Shown: positions 1 to 10,122, counted from the first letter of the stretch. The stretch: 64,000 nt of DNA from Aneurinibacillus sp. Ricciae_BoGa-3 (GCF_028421645.1 NZ_CP116887.1:2978001-3042000), one strand, 5' to 3'. The notes: generated by a model from the sequence alone, not told the origin. Made by a program: numbers and translations.

Positions 1-431
1 TCGACCGTGTCTTTCTCAATATCCGTCAGCATCTCGGTTGCGATTGGCATAAGCCTTGCTTCAGTGTACCGCATCGCTGCGGCATTGTCCCCGTCAACCG
101 TTCCCCAGTGGCCGTGACCATCAATTAACGGCTCACGCATTTTAAACGCTTGTGCCAGATTAACCATCGTCTCGTAAATCGATGAATCACCATGCGGGTG
201 GTAATTCCCCATAACATCCCCGACTGTTTTAGCCGATTTCCGGTATGGGCGATCAGGGGTATTCTTCTCCTTATACATCGAATACAGAACCCTGCGCTGA
301 ACCGGTTTAAGACCATCCCGAACGTCCGGGATGGCCCTAGATAGGATGATATATCGCGCATAATCGGTAAAGCGTGAACGATAAACATCACGCACACTCA
401 TCTGCAAAAACTCTTCGTGTGACAGCGACAT
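1..431 (-). CDS. parC: DNA topoisomerase IV subunit A, N-terminal part (window edge)
   Basis: ParC pairs with ParE to decatenate replicated chromosomes; this subunit carries the DNA-cleaving tyrosine. Only about 143 N-terminal residues are inside the window. Reading leftward from the ATG at 431 gives [13 protein letters not shown], the family block [19 protein letters not shown], then [13 protein letters not shown] and finally [10 protein letters not shown], whose Tyr (about residue 122) is the expected active-site residue. The ribosome binding site GGAGGAATAG overlaps the last codons of parE, and the gap between the genes is 6 bases, so the two are cotranscribed with parE first. GyrA is the alternative; the pairing with the parE-type subunit upstream favours ParC. 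Confidence 0.93.
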   Translation of the reverse strand, partial: MSLSHEEFLQMSVRDVYRSRFTDYARYIILSRAIPDVRDGLKPVQRRVLYSMYKEKNTPDRPYRKSAKTVGDVMGNYHPHGDSSIYETMVNLAQAFKMREPLIDGHGHWGTVDGDNAAAMRYTEARLMPIATEMLTDIEKDTV

Positions 432-437
432 ACCTGT

Positions 438-2417
438 CTATTCCTCCTCCATTACAAATTTTACATTCGTTTCTATCCAATCACGCCGTGGGGGAACTTT
501 ATCGCCCATCAGAATTGTCACGATACGTTCGGCTTCCGCTGCTTCTTCCAGGTCAACCTGAATAAGCTTGCGCGTCTGTGGATTCATTGTGGTATCCCAC
601 AGCTGTTCCGCATTCATCTCGCCAAGTCCTTTGTAACGCTGGATTTCTGCTGACTTACCAAATTCCTTCTGTGCCGCGTCCTTTTCTTCCTCGGTCCAGG
701 CATAGACGATATCCTGTCCTTTCTTTAATTGCCGATACACTTTGTACAGCGGAGGCTGGGCAATAAATACCTTGCCCCTTTTAATCAGTTCAGGGAAATA
801 CCTGTAGAAGAGAGTAAGCAAGAGGATTTGAATGTGGGCTCCATCATAGTCAGCATCTGTCATGATAATGATTTTATTAAACGTACAGTTGTTGGCGTTA
901 AACTCATCGCCTATTCCTGTTCCGATAACTTCCACAATCGTATTGATTTCTTCATTGCCATTCGGCCCAATGATTTCATAGATTTTCTTCTTTTCTACGT
1001 TGATAGGCTTGCCCCTAAGGCTCAACACAGCCTGAAAATTGCGGTTGCGGCCGTTGATCGCCGACCCGCCGGCGCTGTCCCCCTCCACGATAAACAGCTC
1101 ATTATTTTCCGGATCCTTTTTGCTCGGCGGCGTGTATTTATCGCTAATTGAGCGTTTGCCCTTCTTTTTCCCCTTCTTATTCGGGTTGCGCAGCGCTTCT
1201 GCCGCTTTTCGAATCTCTTCCTTAATGCGGCGGGCTTCAATCGCACGCTCAATGAGCAGCCGGGCAAAATCCGGATTTTCCTCTAAATAGTAGCTCATCC
1301 GCTCACTGATATAGCCTTCCACAGCAGAACGGGCTTCTTCACTTCCCAGTTTATCTTTCGTCTGGCTTTCAAACTGCGGATCGTCCATTCTTATGCTTAA
1401 GACGGCCATTAGTCCTTCCCGATAATCGTTGCCGCTTAGATTCTTATCGTTCTTCTTGAGCATGGTATTGCGGCGCGCATAATCGTTGAGCACTTTGGTA
1501 AAGGCATTGCGAAAACCAGAGACATGCGTGCCTTCATCAATCGTTGGAATCGTATTAACATAAGACAGAAGATTCTCAGAGGAATTATCATTGAACTGGA
1601 AGGCCAGTTCAACATCGATACCGTCTTTCTCCCCTTCAAAGTAAACAATATCATGCAGGGTGTTCTTGCCGTCATTCAAATACTGAATAAACGCCTTGAT
1701 GCCTTCCTCAAAATGGAATGTTTCCTCTACCTTCGTTCCCGGGCGGTTATCTTCGAGCACGATGGTTACGCCTTTCAGCAAAAAGGCGTTGTCACGCAGC
1801 CGTTCGCGCAGCACATTGTACATAACTGTAGTATCTGCAAATACCCTGCTGTCGGGTTTAAACGTTACGCGCGTTCCGCGTTTGCGTGTTTCTCCCACGT
1901 TCTCCAGACTTGTTACCGGATAGCCAACTTGCGCGCTGTTGACATCACCATCCGGTCCCGGAATATATTCAAACCGCTGCTTGTACGTATGTCCATCGCG
2001 GTAAATTTCAACCTCAAGCCATTCGGACAGCGCATTTACTACGCTCGCCCCCACCCCATGCAGCCCGCCGGATTTCTTATAGCCCTCTCCGCCGCCGAAC
2101 TTGCCGCCGGCATGGAGCACAGTAAAAACCACCGTGGGTGTGGGTATGCCTTCATCTTTATTTAGCCCTACCGGTATCCCGCGCCCATTATCTTCAACCG
2201 TGATGCTTCCATTAGCATTCAAGGTTACTTTAATGGTGTCACAGAACCCAGCCAGCACTTCATCCTTACAGTTGTCAATAATTTCCCAAATCAAATGGTG
2301 CAGTCCGCGGCTCCCTGTTGAACCTATATACATCCCAGGCCGTACCCGCACCGCGGTTAACCCTTTTAATACCCGAATATCTTCATCGGTATATGCAGGT
2401 ATGGTGTTTTGACTCAT
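438..2417 (-). CDS. parE: DNA topoisomerase IV subunit B
   Basis: ATPase subunit of topoisomerase IV, 659 residues, close to the usual length of Gram-positive ParE. A GHKL ATP-binding domain is seen at the N-terminus: EIIDNCKDEV (Mg/ATP-binding Asn), VEDNGRGIP and KKSGGLHGVGASVVNALS. The TOPRIM domain follows near residue 430 with LFIVEGDSAGGSA, then RGKPINVEKKK and the metal-binding MTDADYDGAHI. The C-terminus has the conserved IQRYKGLGEMNAEQLW and ends at RDWIETN followed by a short acidic tail. GyrB is the close relative; the adjacent parC supports ParE. It is the first gene of the parE-parC pair, with parC 6 bases downstream. Confidence 0.95.
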   Translation of the reverse strand: MSQNTIPAYTDEDIRVLKGLTAVRVRPGMYIGSTGSRGLHHLIWEIIDNCKDEVLAGFCDTIKVTLNANGSITVEDNGRGIPVGLNKDEGIPTPTVVFTVLHAGGKFGGGEGYKKSGGLHGVGASVVNALSEWLEVEIYRDGHTYKQRFEYIPGPDGDVNSAQVGYPVTSLENVGETRKRGTRVTFKPDSRVFADTTVMYNVLRERLRDNAFLLKGVTIVLEDNRPGTKVEETFHFEEGIKAFIQYLNDGKNTLHDIVYFEGEKDGIDVELAFQFNDNSSENLLSYVNTIPTIDEGTHVSGFRNAFTKVLNDYARRNTMLKKNDKNLSGNDYREGLMAVLSIRMDDPQFESQTKDKLGSEEARSAVEGYISERMSYYLEENPDFARLLIERAIEARRIKEEIRKAAEALRNPNKKGKKKGKRSISDKYTPPSKKDPENNELFIVEGDSAGGSAINGRNRNFQAVLSLRGKPINVEKKKIYEIIGPNGNEEINTIVEVIGTGIGDEFNANNCTFNKIIIMTDADYDGAHIQILLLTLFYRYFPELIKRGKVFIAQPPLYKVYRQLKKGQDIVYAWTEEEKDAAQKEFGKSAEIQRYKGLGEMNAEQLWDTTMNPQTRKLIQVDLEEAAEAERIVTILMGDKVPPRRDWIETNVKFVMEEE

Positions 2418-2529
2418 TCACTTTCCCCCCTGTATCTTTCTCACTCTAAATGTTTTTTTTAGGAAAAGCAATACCGCTCCCTCTTATCCTTTTCTATTAT
2501 ACAGCAAAACAGGAATATTTGTTCGTATT

Positions 2530-3082
2530 TTATATAAAAAACAGCACGATCCCAAAAATGAAGTAGGAGGCCATCATTAAAAACCCTTCATACCAGTTGG
2601 ATTGGCCGTCATAAGAGACAAGATTAACTATGAGTGTTGTAAGCAGAATAATAATCACCTCATAACCTGTAAACATCAGCGTCAGCGGATGTCCGCTAAA
2701 GAAACCGACAAATACGAGAATGGGCACAATGAACATCGCAATTTGCAGGCTAGCCCCTGGCGTTATCTCCAGGCTTGCATCCATCCTGTTGCGCAGCGCC
2801 ATTTTAACCGCGCTGAACAGCTCGGATGCCATTCCGACTGCCCCCGACTGCCAGTACCGCAATGATCAGCTCCACGGCATTTCCGAAAGTGGCCGATAAA
2901 AAAGCTCCGGTTGTTTCGCCGTAATGCAGCGAAAGCTCTTCCGTTGCGCGCGAAATCAGCCGTGCCAGGAAAACAATAGCGGCCGCTGCAAGGATAAAGA
3001 CAGGGATTGGGGAAAGACCCATATATTCTGCAGCAAATGTTAGTGGAATGGATAAAGAAAATATCCAGAAGAGAATTTTCAT
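2530..3082 (-). pseudogene. Calcium/proton (CaCA-type) exchanger with internal deletion and frameshift
   Basis: Relic of a cation/proton antiporter of the CaCA family (YfkE/ChaA-like), normally about 350 residues with two homologous alpha repeats. The N-terminal piece starts at the ATG at 3082, behind a G-rich ribosome binding site, and runs through the first alpha repeat (FGNAVELIIAVLAV). The reading then jumps near position 2845 to another frame and continues in the second alpha repeat (GMASELFSAVKMALRNRMD) and the last transmembrane segments, ending at 2530. About 165 central residues are missing. The join holds a repeated 8-mer (CCGACTGC at 2834 and 2844). A working exchanger is not expected. 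Confidence 0.8.
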
Positions 3083-3290
3083 TGGTTGTTTTCCCCCTGT
3101 ATCGCTTTTCCCTTCCTTACCCATGTTGTATCCTGGCCTAACCCTTCTGCGCATGCTGCATTGAGTGTGAATGTACACCTCCTTGTGGAAAAATCCCCGA
3201 ATTCTTTCCCGGGAAACGTTTACAAAAACAAGGCGTATCCCCGGGCGATAATTAGCTTTAAGCCTATTCGTAAACTTTGTGCCCTTTTGG

Positions 3291-3506
3291 TCAAAACAGG
3301 TAATCATCCGCATCAAACCGTAACATCTGTGTGTGCGGATCGTATGTAAACGAAGGCGTGATCTCCTCCATCTCATTAAGCTTGAGCAGTTCATCTCTTC
3401 GGCAGGCGAGATGCAATGCCAGATAACAGATACCTCCGATTCCCACTATCCCCACTGAGCAGCCGCACATAAACAGAAAGACAGATTCTAACATTCCTGA
3501 CGACAT
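3291..3506 (-). CDS. Small membrane protein of unknown function
   Basis: Predicted 71-residue protein starting MSSGMLESVFLFMCGCSVG, with one hydrophobic segment (about residues 5-27) and a polar, acidic C-terminal half ending DPHTQMLRFDADDYLF. The start at 3506 was preferred over the in-frame ATG at 3527 because an AAAGGAG sequence sits about 9 bases upstream. I do not recognise the family. It lies alone between the exchanger relic and the proline genes, in the same orientation as both. Confidence 0.5.
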   Translation of the reverse strand: MSSGMLESVFLFMCGCSVGIVGIGGICYLALHLACRRDELLKLNEMEEITPSFTYDPHTQMLRFDADDYLF

Positions 3507-3600
3507 TTGCCTCCACTCCTTTCGCATTCTTAATGTGGCTTACGAAGCGGGGACTTAGTCGGCCTACGTCATGGAATAAAACGGGAAAAGGCATGGCGTC

Positions 3601-4515
3601 CTATTTGGACACCATGCCTTTTAATACGAAAGCTACATTAGCTGGTCGCTCGGCCAGGCGGCGCATAAAATACCCATACCAATCATTGCCGTATGGCACA
3701 TATACACGCATCTTGTAACCTTCCTTTGCGATATCAATTTGCGATTGGGTGCGGATTCCGTACAGCATCTGGAATTCAAATTGGTCCCGCGGAATGTTGT
3801 TCACCTTTACAAACTGTTTTGTCCAGGCAATAATCTCATTGTCGTGGGAAGCAACCGCTGTATAGTTCCCCCCCGAGAGATGTTTAGCAATTAATTTTTT
3901 AAAGTTCTCATCCACATCTTTTTTATCAGGATAAGCCACTTCTGCCGGTTCCTTATAAGCACCTTTAACGAGCCGCAGCGGAATACCTTTCAAGTTATCG
4001 AGATCCTGCTCAGATCGGTAGAGGTAGGCCTGGATAACCGTGCCAACATTATCGTATTCCTTACGGAGCTCTGCGAGAATATCAAGTGTGATCTGGCAGT
4101 GTCCGTAATCCTCCATATCTATGCGCACGAAATTGCCGTATTTGCGGGCCGTATCAAGAATGCGGCGCATATTGTCCATACACAGGCTGCGGTCGATATC
4201 CAACCCAAGCTGCGTCATTTTCAGAGAAAGATGACTCGCAACTCCTGATTCATGGATGGCATCCAGTGTTCGGATACAGTAGTCCGCGCTTTCCTTCGCC
4301 TCTTCCGCGCTGAAAACAAATTCGCCCAGGTGATCAAGCGTGCATACCAGACCCTGCTGGTTGAGCTCCCTCACCTTTCGGATAGCGTCTTTAATGGTTT
4401 CACCCGCTACAAACCGGTTCGCCCCAAAACGGAGTCCCCATTTTTTAGCCGCCTGGTTCATCGCCTTATTCTGGGAGAGAAATAGGAAGAAGTTCTTCAT
4501 CGCCGGTTCAATCAT
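3601..4515 (-). CDS. putB: Proline dehydrogenase
   Basis: FAD enzyme that oxidises L-proline to delta-1-pyrroline-5-carboxylate, the first step of proline catabolism. The 304-residue length matches the short monofunctional PutB/FadM type of Bacillus. Recognised blocks: NRFVAGETI near the N-terminus, VRIDMEDYGHC, GTVIQAYLYRSE, LRLVKGAYKEP, FEFQMLYGIR and the C-terminal VYVPYGNDWYGYFMRRLAER that contributes to substrate binding. The start at 4515 follows AAGGGG by about 9 bases. It begins 13 bases after the end of rocA and is in the same orientation, so the two genes that convert proline to glutamate form one transcript under the sigma-54 promoter upstream of rocA. Confidence 0.95.
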   Translation of the reverse strand: MIEPAMKNFFLFLSQNKAMNQAAKKWGLRFGANRFVAGETIKDAIRKVRELNQQGLVCTLDHLGEFVFSAEEAKESADYCIRTLDAIHESGVASHLSLKMTQLGLDIDRSLCMDNMRRILDTARKYGNFVRIDMEDYGHCQITLDILAELRKEYDNVGTVIQAYLYRSEQDLDNLKGIPLRLVKGAYKEPAEVAYPDKKDVDENFKKLIAKHLSGGNYTAVASHDNEIIAWTKQFVKVNNIPRDQFEFQMLYGIRTQSQIDIAKEGYKMRVYVPYGNDWYGYFMRRLAERPANVAFVLKGMVSK

Positions 4516-4528
4516 TGTTCACATCCCC

Positions 4529-6079
4529 TTACAAAACTTCAGACGAAAGTTTTTGCTGCGTGAAGAGCATCAGGTAATCCGGACCGCCTGCCTTAGAGTC
4601 GGTCCCCGACATATTAAACCCTCCAAACGGATGAACACCTACAAGAGCACCTGTGCATTTCCGGTTAAAGTAAAGGTTGCCTACGTGAAATTGTTCGCGA
4701 GCTTTCTCGATAACAGCGCGGTCTTTGGCGAAGACGGATCCTGTTAAGCCGTACTCCGTATTATTCGCAATTTCAAGCGCGTGGCCAAAGTCACTCGCTT
4801 TCGTTATCCCCACGACCGGCCCAAAAATTTCTTCCTGCATAATGCGTGCATCTGGAGCCACATCAACAAATACAGTTGGCTGGATAAAATATCCGTTGCC
4901 AGGGGCCTTTTCACCGCCTGCAGCCAATTTTCCTTCCTGTTTGCCGATTTCGATGTACTCGAGAATTTTGTTGTACGCATTCTCATCGATTACAGGACCC
5001 GTGTAATTGCCCGGGTCGGTGACGTTGCCGACTGTTAACTTACTGGTCAGTTTAACTACGCGGTTTACGACTTCATCATAGACGTCCTGATGAATAATGG
5101 CACGAGAGCAAGCCGAACATTTCTGGCCGGAGAAGCCGAAGGCCGAGTTCACAATGTTTAAAGCCGCTAGTTCCAGGTCTGCGTCTTTATGCACGATGAT
5201 GGAGTCTTTCCCGCCCATTTCGGCTACAAGCCGCTTCATCCAGATTTGGCCTTTATTTGTGCGGGATGAACGTTCAAAAATGCGTAGGCCAATATCCCGC
5301 GAACCCGTAAAGGAAATAAACCGCGTTTTGGGGTGGTCAACAAGGTAATCGCCGACTTCAGCCCCGCTTCCAGGAAGGAAGTTTACCACGCCTGCTGGCA
5401 GGCCAGCGTCCTCTAGAAGCTCGACAAATTTAGCGGCGATAACCGGCGTGGTGCTGGCCGGTTTCAGAACCACGGTATTGCCTGAAACGATGGCGGCTGT
5501 CGTCATACCAGCCATGATCGCCAGAGGAAAATTCCACGGCGGTATCACAATGCCCACCCCAAGCGGAATGTAGTCCAGGCGATTGTCTTCTCCCGTTAAA
5601 GAAATCAAGGTTTTCTTTCCACGCTCCGCAAGCTCAAGCGCCTGTCTGCCGTAATATTCCATGAAATCAATCGCTTCCGCTGTATCTGCATCGGCTTCTG
5701 CCCGCGTTTTGCCCGCTTCATACGACAGCCATGCGCTGAATTCGAATTTGCGGCGGCGCAAGAGAGCGGCTGCCTTAAATAAAAGCCTTGCCCTTACTTC
5801 CGGCGTCTCTTTCTTCCATGTTTCAAAAGCCGCCAGAGCCGCCTGCATGGCTTCTTCTGCAAGTGCTTGACTCGCTTTGCCGGTTGTTCCTACAATCTGG
5901 CTCTTTTCGGATGGGTTGATGGACGTAATTTTTTGTTCCGTTTCAATTTTTTCCCCCCCGATAATAAGCGGATAATGCCGTCCCAGCTCTTTGTTCACCT
6001 TATGCCACGCATCCTGCATAGCCTGCGCATTCTCTGCAACTGAAAAATCAACAAACGGTTCATTTTTAAATGGAATCAT
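4529..6079 (-). CDS. rocA: 1-pyrroline-5-carboxylate dehydrogenase
   Basis: NAD-dependent aldehyde dehydrogenase that converts pyrroline-5-carboxylate (glutamate semialdehyde) to glutamate. From the ATG at 6079 the protein has 516 residues, the usual RocA size; the start follows AAGGAGG by 9 bases, and the longer open frame to 6172 was rejected because it lacks such a site. The N-terminus [20 protein letters not shown] is typical of RocA. Catalytic Glu is in [10 protein letters not shown] and the nucleophilic Cys in [14 protein letters not shown]. The NAD-binding FTGSRDIG and the C-terminal [15 protein letters not shown] are present. It is the first gene of the rocA-putB pair. PutC of proline operons is the same enzyme, so the symbol could be either. 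Confidence 0.95.
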   Translation of the reverse strand: MIPFKNEPFVDFSVAENAQAMQDAWHKVNKELGRHYPLIIGGEKIETEQKITSINPSEKSQIVGTTGKASQALAEEAMQAALAAFETWKKETPEVRARLLFKAAALLRRRKFEFSAWLSYEAGKTRAEADADTAEAIDFMEYYGRQALELAERGKKTLISLTGEDNRLDYIPLGVGIVIPPWNFPLAIMAGMTTAAIVSGNTVVLKPASTTPVIAAKFVELLEDAGLPAGVVNFLPGSGAEVGDYLVDHPKTRFISFTGSRDIGLRIFERSSRTNKGQIWMKRLVAEMGGKDSIIVHKDADLELAALNIVNSAFGFSGQKCSACSRAIIHQDVYDEVVNRVVKLTSKLTVGNVTDPGNYTGPVIDENAYNKILEYIEIGKQEGKLAAGGEKAPGNGYFIQPTVFVDVAPDARIMQEEIFGPVVGITKASDFGHALEIANNTEYGLTGSVFAKDRAVIEKAREQFHVGNLYFNRKCTGALVGVHPFGGFNMSGTDSKAGGPDYLMLFTQQKLSSEVL

Positions 6080-6120
6080 TTCCTTGTTCCTCCTTGGCAT
6101 TCTGTTTGCCCCATTACAGT

Positions 6121-6137
6121 TGCAAGTTATGTGCCAA
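6121..6137 (-). promoter_or_regulatory. Sigma-54 (-24/-12) promoter of rocA-putB
   Basis: On the minus strand this stretch reads TTGGCACATAACTTGCA, a full match to the sigma-54 consensus (TGGCAC, five bases, TTGC). It lies about 40 bases upstream of the rocA start and points toward it. Sigma-54 promoters need an enhancer-binding activator, and one is encoded divergently from 6272. Confidence 0.93.
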
Positions 6138-6207
6138 CTTTCAAAAAAATTGAACATCTTGTTGTATTGCAAGAAAATGGATTTGCCCGTATAATTAAAG
6201 CGATTTC

Positions 6208-6270
6208 AATTATACAAAAGTGTATTAAATAATTAGACAGTATACACTTCTGTTCAAAACCGTTATACAA
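6208..6270. promoter_or_regulatory. Candidate upstream activating sequences for the sigma-54 activator
   Basis: Between the sigma-54 promoter and the activator gene the octamer TTATACAA occurs twice (6210-6217 and 6263-6270). An AGTGTATT segment at 6219 faces an inverted TATACACTT at 6241. Such repeats about 80-130 bases upstream of a -24/-12 promoter are where enhancer-binding proteins bind. The assignment to this activator is inference. Confidence 0.45.
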
Positions 6271-6271
6271 G

Positions 6272-7885
6272 TTGGTGACCGATTTGATTCCCTATCCTTT
6301 TTATAATCCGGCGTTAAAAAAACTGGCCATCCCGCTTGATTCGAAAAAAATGAGCGATCAAACCATACGCGCGGATGCTTCCGTTCACCTGGTGGACCTG
6401 TTTGCTGCAGGAGACTTGCTTTTCGACCAGGTTCTCGTAACAGAGGGCGGGCAGGTCACAGGTTATGTTACCCGCGAAGTAGTTATGCGTGCGCTATTTC
6501 AGTCACTGCGCGAATCTCATGCCTTTTATGAATGCCTGCTTGATACCGTTGACGATTCGATCACCATTGTAAATGAATCCGGGGAAGTAATCGGCTGGAA
6601 CAGGCAGGCTGTCAAAATGTATGATATTGCACCCGGTGATATTATAGGTGGGCACATTACACGGCATTTTAAACAGGAAGCCGTTATGCTGCTGCGAAGC
6701 ATTGAAGATTGCTCATCCGTGTCCGGATACTACAATCAGCCCCGGGAAAGCAGCCATGTGCTGGTGAATACCTCTCCTGTCGTGCTGGATGGGAGAATCA
6801 TCGGCAGTATGTCAGCAGAAAAAGATATCAGCGATGTGGTCAGGCTCAACGAGAAATTGACGACAACCCATGCCTATTTGCAGGATCTCGAAAAGGAATT
6901 TTATTCAGACCAGCTGACGCAGCCATTCCATAAGATTAAGGGGCACAGCCCAGCAATAATGAAGGCGGTACATTTGTCACAAAAGGTGGCAGCGACAGAG
7001 GCCACTGTCCTTATTCAAGGGGAGAGCGGTGTTGGAAAAGAACTGTTTGCAGAAGCTATTCACAAAGCGAGCCATCGAGGAGATCAGCCGTTTGTCGCAT
7101 TAAATTGTGGCGCTATTCCCGCTCCGCTTTTTGAAAGTGAACTGTTCGGATACAAAAAAGGCGCCTTTACAGGTGCCATTAATGAAGGAAAAAAAGGCAA
7201 AATTGATATGGCAGAAGGGGGAACGCTGTTTCTGGATGAGATCGGCGAGCTGCCGCTGGACCAGCAAGTAAAGCTGCTGCGCGTCCTGCAGGAACGGCAA
7301 TTCTACCGCGTGGGCGGCAACGATGCGATACCGGCAAATGTCCGCTTTATCGCGGCGACCAACCGGGATCTGGAGGAAATGGTCAATGCGGGGACTTTTC
7401 GCCAGGATTTATTCTACAGGCTGAACGTCGTCTCGATTGCGATTCCTCCCCTTCGCGAGCGCACCGAGGATATCGCAGAACTTGTTCATATGTTCATGAA
7501 GGATTTTTCCATAAAGTATGGAAAACCGGTACCCGAAATTTCACCGGATGTTGTGGCGCTGTTTAACCGCCACCCGTGGCCAGGAAATATCAGGCAGCTT
7601 CGGAATATGGTTGAAAGGCTCGTGATTCTAAATGACCAGGAATTAATCGAGCCTCATCACCTGCCTGACGGCTTTATGCCCGCTGAGCCAGCTAGCAAAC
7701 GTACAGCCCATTTCGAACAAAAATGGACAGAGGCGCCCCCCGTTCATGCTTCAAGCAGCGAATGCGACCGATTAGTCCACGCCCTGCGTACTACGTACGG
7801 CAACAAGTCAGCAGCAGCCCAGTTGCTGGGCATATCCAGGGCTACACTTTACAATAGAATGAAAAAATATCAGTTAGAACCTTAG
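6272..7885 (+). CDS. Sigma-54-dependent transcriptional activator (RocR-like) of proline/arginine catabolism
   Basis: Enhancer-binding protein that opens sigma-54 promoters, 537 residues if the TTG at 6272 is the start; no strong ribosome binding site is visible, so an internal start (ATG at 6350) is possible. Domains in order: about 80 N-terminal residues resembling half of a CBS domain ([20 protein letters not shown]), a PAS domain (about 85-190: [20 protein letters not shown]), the AAA+ motor with Walker A GESGVGKE (about 250), the sigma-54 contact loop GAFTGA (about 297) and Walker [13 protein letters not shown], and a Fis-type helix-turn-helix at the end ([19 protein letters not shown]). 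It is divergent from rocA and likely activates it, probably sensing an amino acid through the N-terminal part. Its stop codon overlaps that of the convergent methyltransferase by 4 bases. Confidence 0.9.
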   Translation: MVTDLIPYPFYNPALKKLAIPLDSKKMSDQTIRADASVHLVDLFAAGDLLFDQVLVTEGGQVTGYVTREVVMRALFQSLRESHAFYECLLDTVDDSITIVNESGEVIGWNRQAVKMYDIAPGDIIGGHITRHFKQEAVMLLRSIEDCSSVSGYYNQPRESSHVLVNTSPVVLDGRIIGSMSAEKDISDVVRLNEKLTTTHAYLQDLEKEFYSDQLTQPFHKIKGHSPAIMKAVHLSQKVAATEATVLIQGESGVGKELFAEAIHKASHRGDQPFVALNCGAIPAPLFESELFGYKKGAFTGAINEGKKGKIDMAEGGTLFLDEIGELPLDQQVKLLRVLQERQFYRVGGNDAIPANVRFIAATNRDLEEMVNAGTFRQDLFYRLNVVSIAIPPLRERTEDIAELVHMFMKDFSIKYGKPVPEISPDVVALFNRHPWPGNIRQLRNMVERLVILNDQELIEPHHLPDGFMPAEPASKRTAHFEQKWTEAPPVHASSSECDRLVHALRTTYGNKSAAAQLLGISRATLYNRMKKYQLEP

Positions 7886-9024
7886 CTCCTATCTTTTGGC
7901 GGGCGGGGACCGTAATACTGGTAGAAATAGCTTTTAATGTTTCCGTTGTATAGTTTGCGGTTCTTGTCCGCTTTCTTCCCGAAAAACTGCTCGAATTGTT
8001 CATAAGAGGTCAAAATATAATAGGACCATTTATCCAGGTTGGTAAAGACCTCTCCCATGGTTTGGTATAGCTTCTCTACTTCCTTTCTCTCCAGCAGCCG
8101 CTCACCGTACGGGGGATTGCAAACGAGCGTGCCATAACTTTTGTCTGATTTCAGAGCGGCTACCGGAAGCCTTTTAAATGAAACAGCATCCTCGACCATC
8201 GCTTCCTCTGCATTCTCCCGGGCGATGGCAATCATATCGCCGTCAATGTCCGTCCCGATTATATCAAGCGGCCGGCCGTAATCCGCTAAATCATGGGTTT
8301 CGCGCCTGGCTTCCTGCCACAGCTTCTTAGGAATGGTCGGCCAAACCTCCGCAACGAACTCCCGATTCATACCCGGCGCAATATTTCGTCCAATTAAGAC
8401 GGCTTCAATAGGAATCGTTCCTGAACCGCAGAAAGGGTCGTGCAGCGGGATGTCGGGCCGCCACCGCGCCAGCTGGATCATGGCAGCTGCCATTGTTTCT
8501 TTTAACGGTGCACCGCTAATCAAGCGGCGGTACCCCCTTTTATGCAAACCTGGTCCGGTTGTATCAATTGTCAGGGTGGCGACGTCTTTTAACAGCGCCA
8601 CCTCGATCTTAAAGAGCGGGCCATTTTCGTCGAACCACGATTTTTTGTACGTTTGCTTAAGGCTTTCCACCACAGCTTTTTTTACAATAGCCTGGCAGTC
8701 AGACACGCTGAATAAGGTCGATTTAACGGATTTTCCTTCCACAGGAAATTCCGCATTTTCCGGAATCCAATCCGCCCATGGCAAAGCCTTTGTTTTCTCA
8801 AATAATTCATCGAACGTAACCGCTTTGAACTCGCCGATCTTCAACCGGACGCGGTCAGCGGAACGAAGCCATAAGTTGGCCCGGCAAATGGCCAGCTTAT
8901 CCCCCTTAAACATCACTTTACCGTTTTCAACCGTTGTATTTGGATATCCCAGTTGCTTAACTTCCTGCGCCACAACGGATTCAAGCCCGAACGTTGATGT
9001 CGCAATCAACTCAATTTCCTGCAT
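7882..9024 (-). CDS. 23S rRNA (guanine-N2)-type methyltransferase, THUMP-containing (YpsC/RlmL-like)
   Basis: SAM-dependent RNA methyltransferase of the YpsC/RlmL group, 380 residues. The N-terminal half holds a THUMP RNA-binding region (LIATSTFGLESVVAQEVKQL, then the strand-rich part to about residue 155). The C-terminal Rossmann fold begins at LHKRGYRR and DPFCGSGTIPIEA (SAM-binding), has an acidic DIIGTDIDGDMIAIA strand, and the catalytic NPPYGERL near residue 305. Older annotation calls these proteins N6-adenine-specific DNA methylase; the THUMP domain argues for RNA. It starts just before the divergent hydrolase gene at 9118. Confidence 0.88.
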   Translation of the reverse strand: MQEIELIATSTFGLESVVAQEVKQLGYPNTTVENGKVMFKGDKLAICRANLWLRSADRVRLKIGEFKAVTFDELFEKTKALPWADWIPENAEFPVEGKSVKSTLFSVSDCQAIVKKAVVESLKQTYKKSWFDENGPLFKIEVALLKDVATLTIDTTGPGLHKRGYRRLISGAPLKETMAAAMIQLARWRPDIPLHDPFCGSGTIPIEAVLIGRNIAPGMNREFVAEVWPTIPKKLWQEARRETHDLADYGRPLDIIGTDIDGDMIAIARENAEEAMVEDAVSFKRLPVAALKSDKSYGTLVCNPPYGERLLERKEVEKLYQTMGEVFTNLDKWSYYILTSYEQFEQFFGKKADKNRKLYNGNIKSYFYQYYGPRPPKDRS

Positions 9025-9117
9025 ATTTGCTCTCCTTGCATGTGTTATAGTTAATGTTAGAAAACCTGGCTGGCACAGCCATTCTTGTACTTATGTAAAT
9101 GGGAGGAGTTGAAATCG

Positions 9118-9954
9118 ATGGAACAAAAAATTAAACCGTTAGGCCACGACATTTACCAAGTGGAGCTGGTCAGTGCCGTCTCTGCTGACCGTTCTACGGG
9201 CTACATTATCGACGCTGACACCAAAGTCATCATTGAAACGGGGGCCAGCCGTTCCGTCTCCCGCATTCTCTCTGCATTGAACAAGCTTGGAATTGCCTGC
9301 CACGAAATTACATATGTCATTGTAACACATATCCACCTGGACCATTCAGGCGGGGCAGGCTATTTGCTTGAAAAATTGCCAAACGCTAAAATTATTGTAC
9401 ACCCTAATGGTGCCAGGCATTTGATTGATCCGTCAACATTAATCAGCAGCGCCCGCCAGGTATATGGAGAGGCTTTTGAAACCCTTTTTGCCCCCGTTAC
9501 CCCCATTCCGGAAAATCGCGTGATCATCGGGTATGATGGTATGGAACTGTCTATTGGCGAGGACCGAATCCTCACCTTCTACAACAGCCCGGGCCATGCC
9601 TACCATCATTTTGCTGTGCACGATGCACAAAGCAACGGAATATTCACAGGGGATGCTTGCGGGATCACTTTTCCGCTTATAGAAGAACAATTGGGTGTGA
9701 CATATAGTGTGCCCACTTCCTCACCAACACAGTTTGATCCGCAAGCGATGTCCGATACGCTGGCTCTTTTCGCTTCTCTCCACCCTGAGCAGCTGTATGT
9801 CACCCACTATGGCCAGCACCCCAATGCCATGGGAATCATTGAAGCCAATCAACAACTGGTGGACGAATACTGCAGGCTGGCGGAACAAGCCTACAGGAAG
9901 AATCCAACATGGGAACATCTGACAGAGAAATTGGGGTTATCACGAGCAGCTTAG
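9118..9954 (+). CDS. Metallo-beta-lactamase-fold hydrolase
   Basis: Zinc hydrolase of the MBL fold, 278 residues from the ATG at 9118, which follows GGGAGGAG by 9 bases. The metal-binding signature THIHLDHSGG is near residue 71; further ligands are seen in YNSPGHAYHH (about residue 160), FTGDACG (about 180) and VTHYGQHP (about 228). No signal peptide, so the protein is cytoplasmic. The family includes glyoxalase II-like and lactonase-like enzymes, and the substrate cannot be told from sequence. It is a single gene followed by a strong hairpin terminator. Confidence 0.85.
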   Translation: MEQKIKPLGHDIYQVELVSAVSADRSTGYIIDADTKVIIETGASRSVSRILSALNKLGIACHEITYVIVTHIHLDHSGGAGYLLEKLPNAKIIVHPNGARHLIDPSTLISSARQVYGEAFETLFAPVTPIPENRVIIGYDGMELSIGEDRILTFYNSPGHAYHHFAVHDAQSNGIFTGDACGITFPLIEEQLGVTYSVPTSSPTQFDPQAMSDTLALFASLHPEQLYVTHYGQHPNAMGIIEANQQLVDEYCRLAEQAYRKNPTWEHLTEKLGLSRAA

Positions 9955-10019
9955 GGCAAAGCAACTTAAACACGTGATATTTGAACATTGTGAAATGCTT
10001 TTTTTCCTTTCCACTAAAA

Positions 10020-10048
10020 AAGGAGAGGTTTCAACTAAACCTCTCCTT
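10020..10048. terminator. Rho-independent terminator (bidirectional)
   Basis: Perfect 12-base stem AAGGAGAGGTTT with its complement around a short loop, followed by T-rich sequence. It ends the hydrolase gene on the plus strand and the small gene at 10123 on the minus strand. Confidence 0.8.
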
Positions 10049-10122
10049 CTAATACCGGCAGGACTCCCACCGGTCAACCTCACGCCTGTATTTAGCAAGA
10101 TAGGCATGCCGCGTTAATGCCC

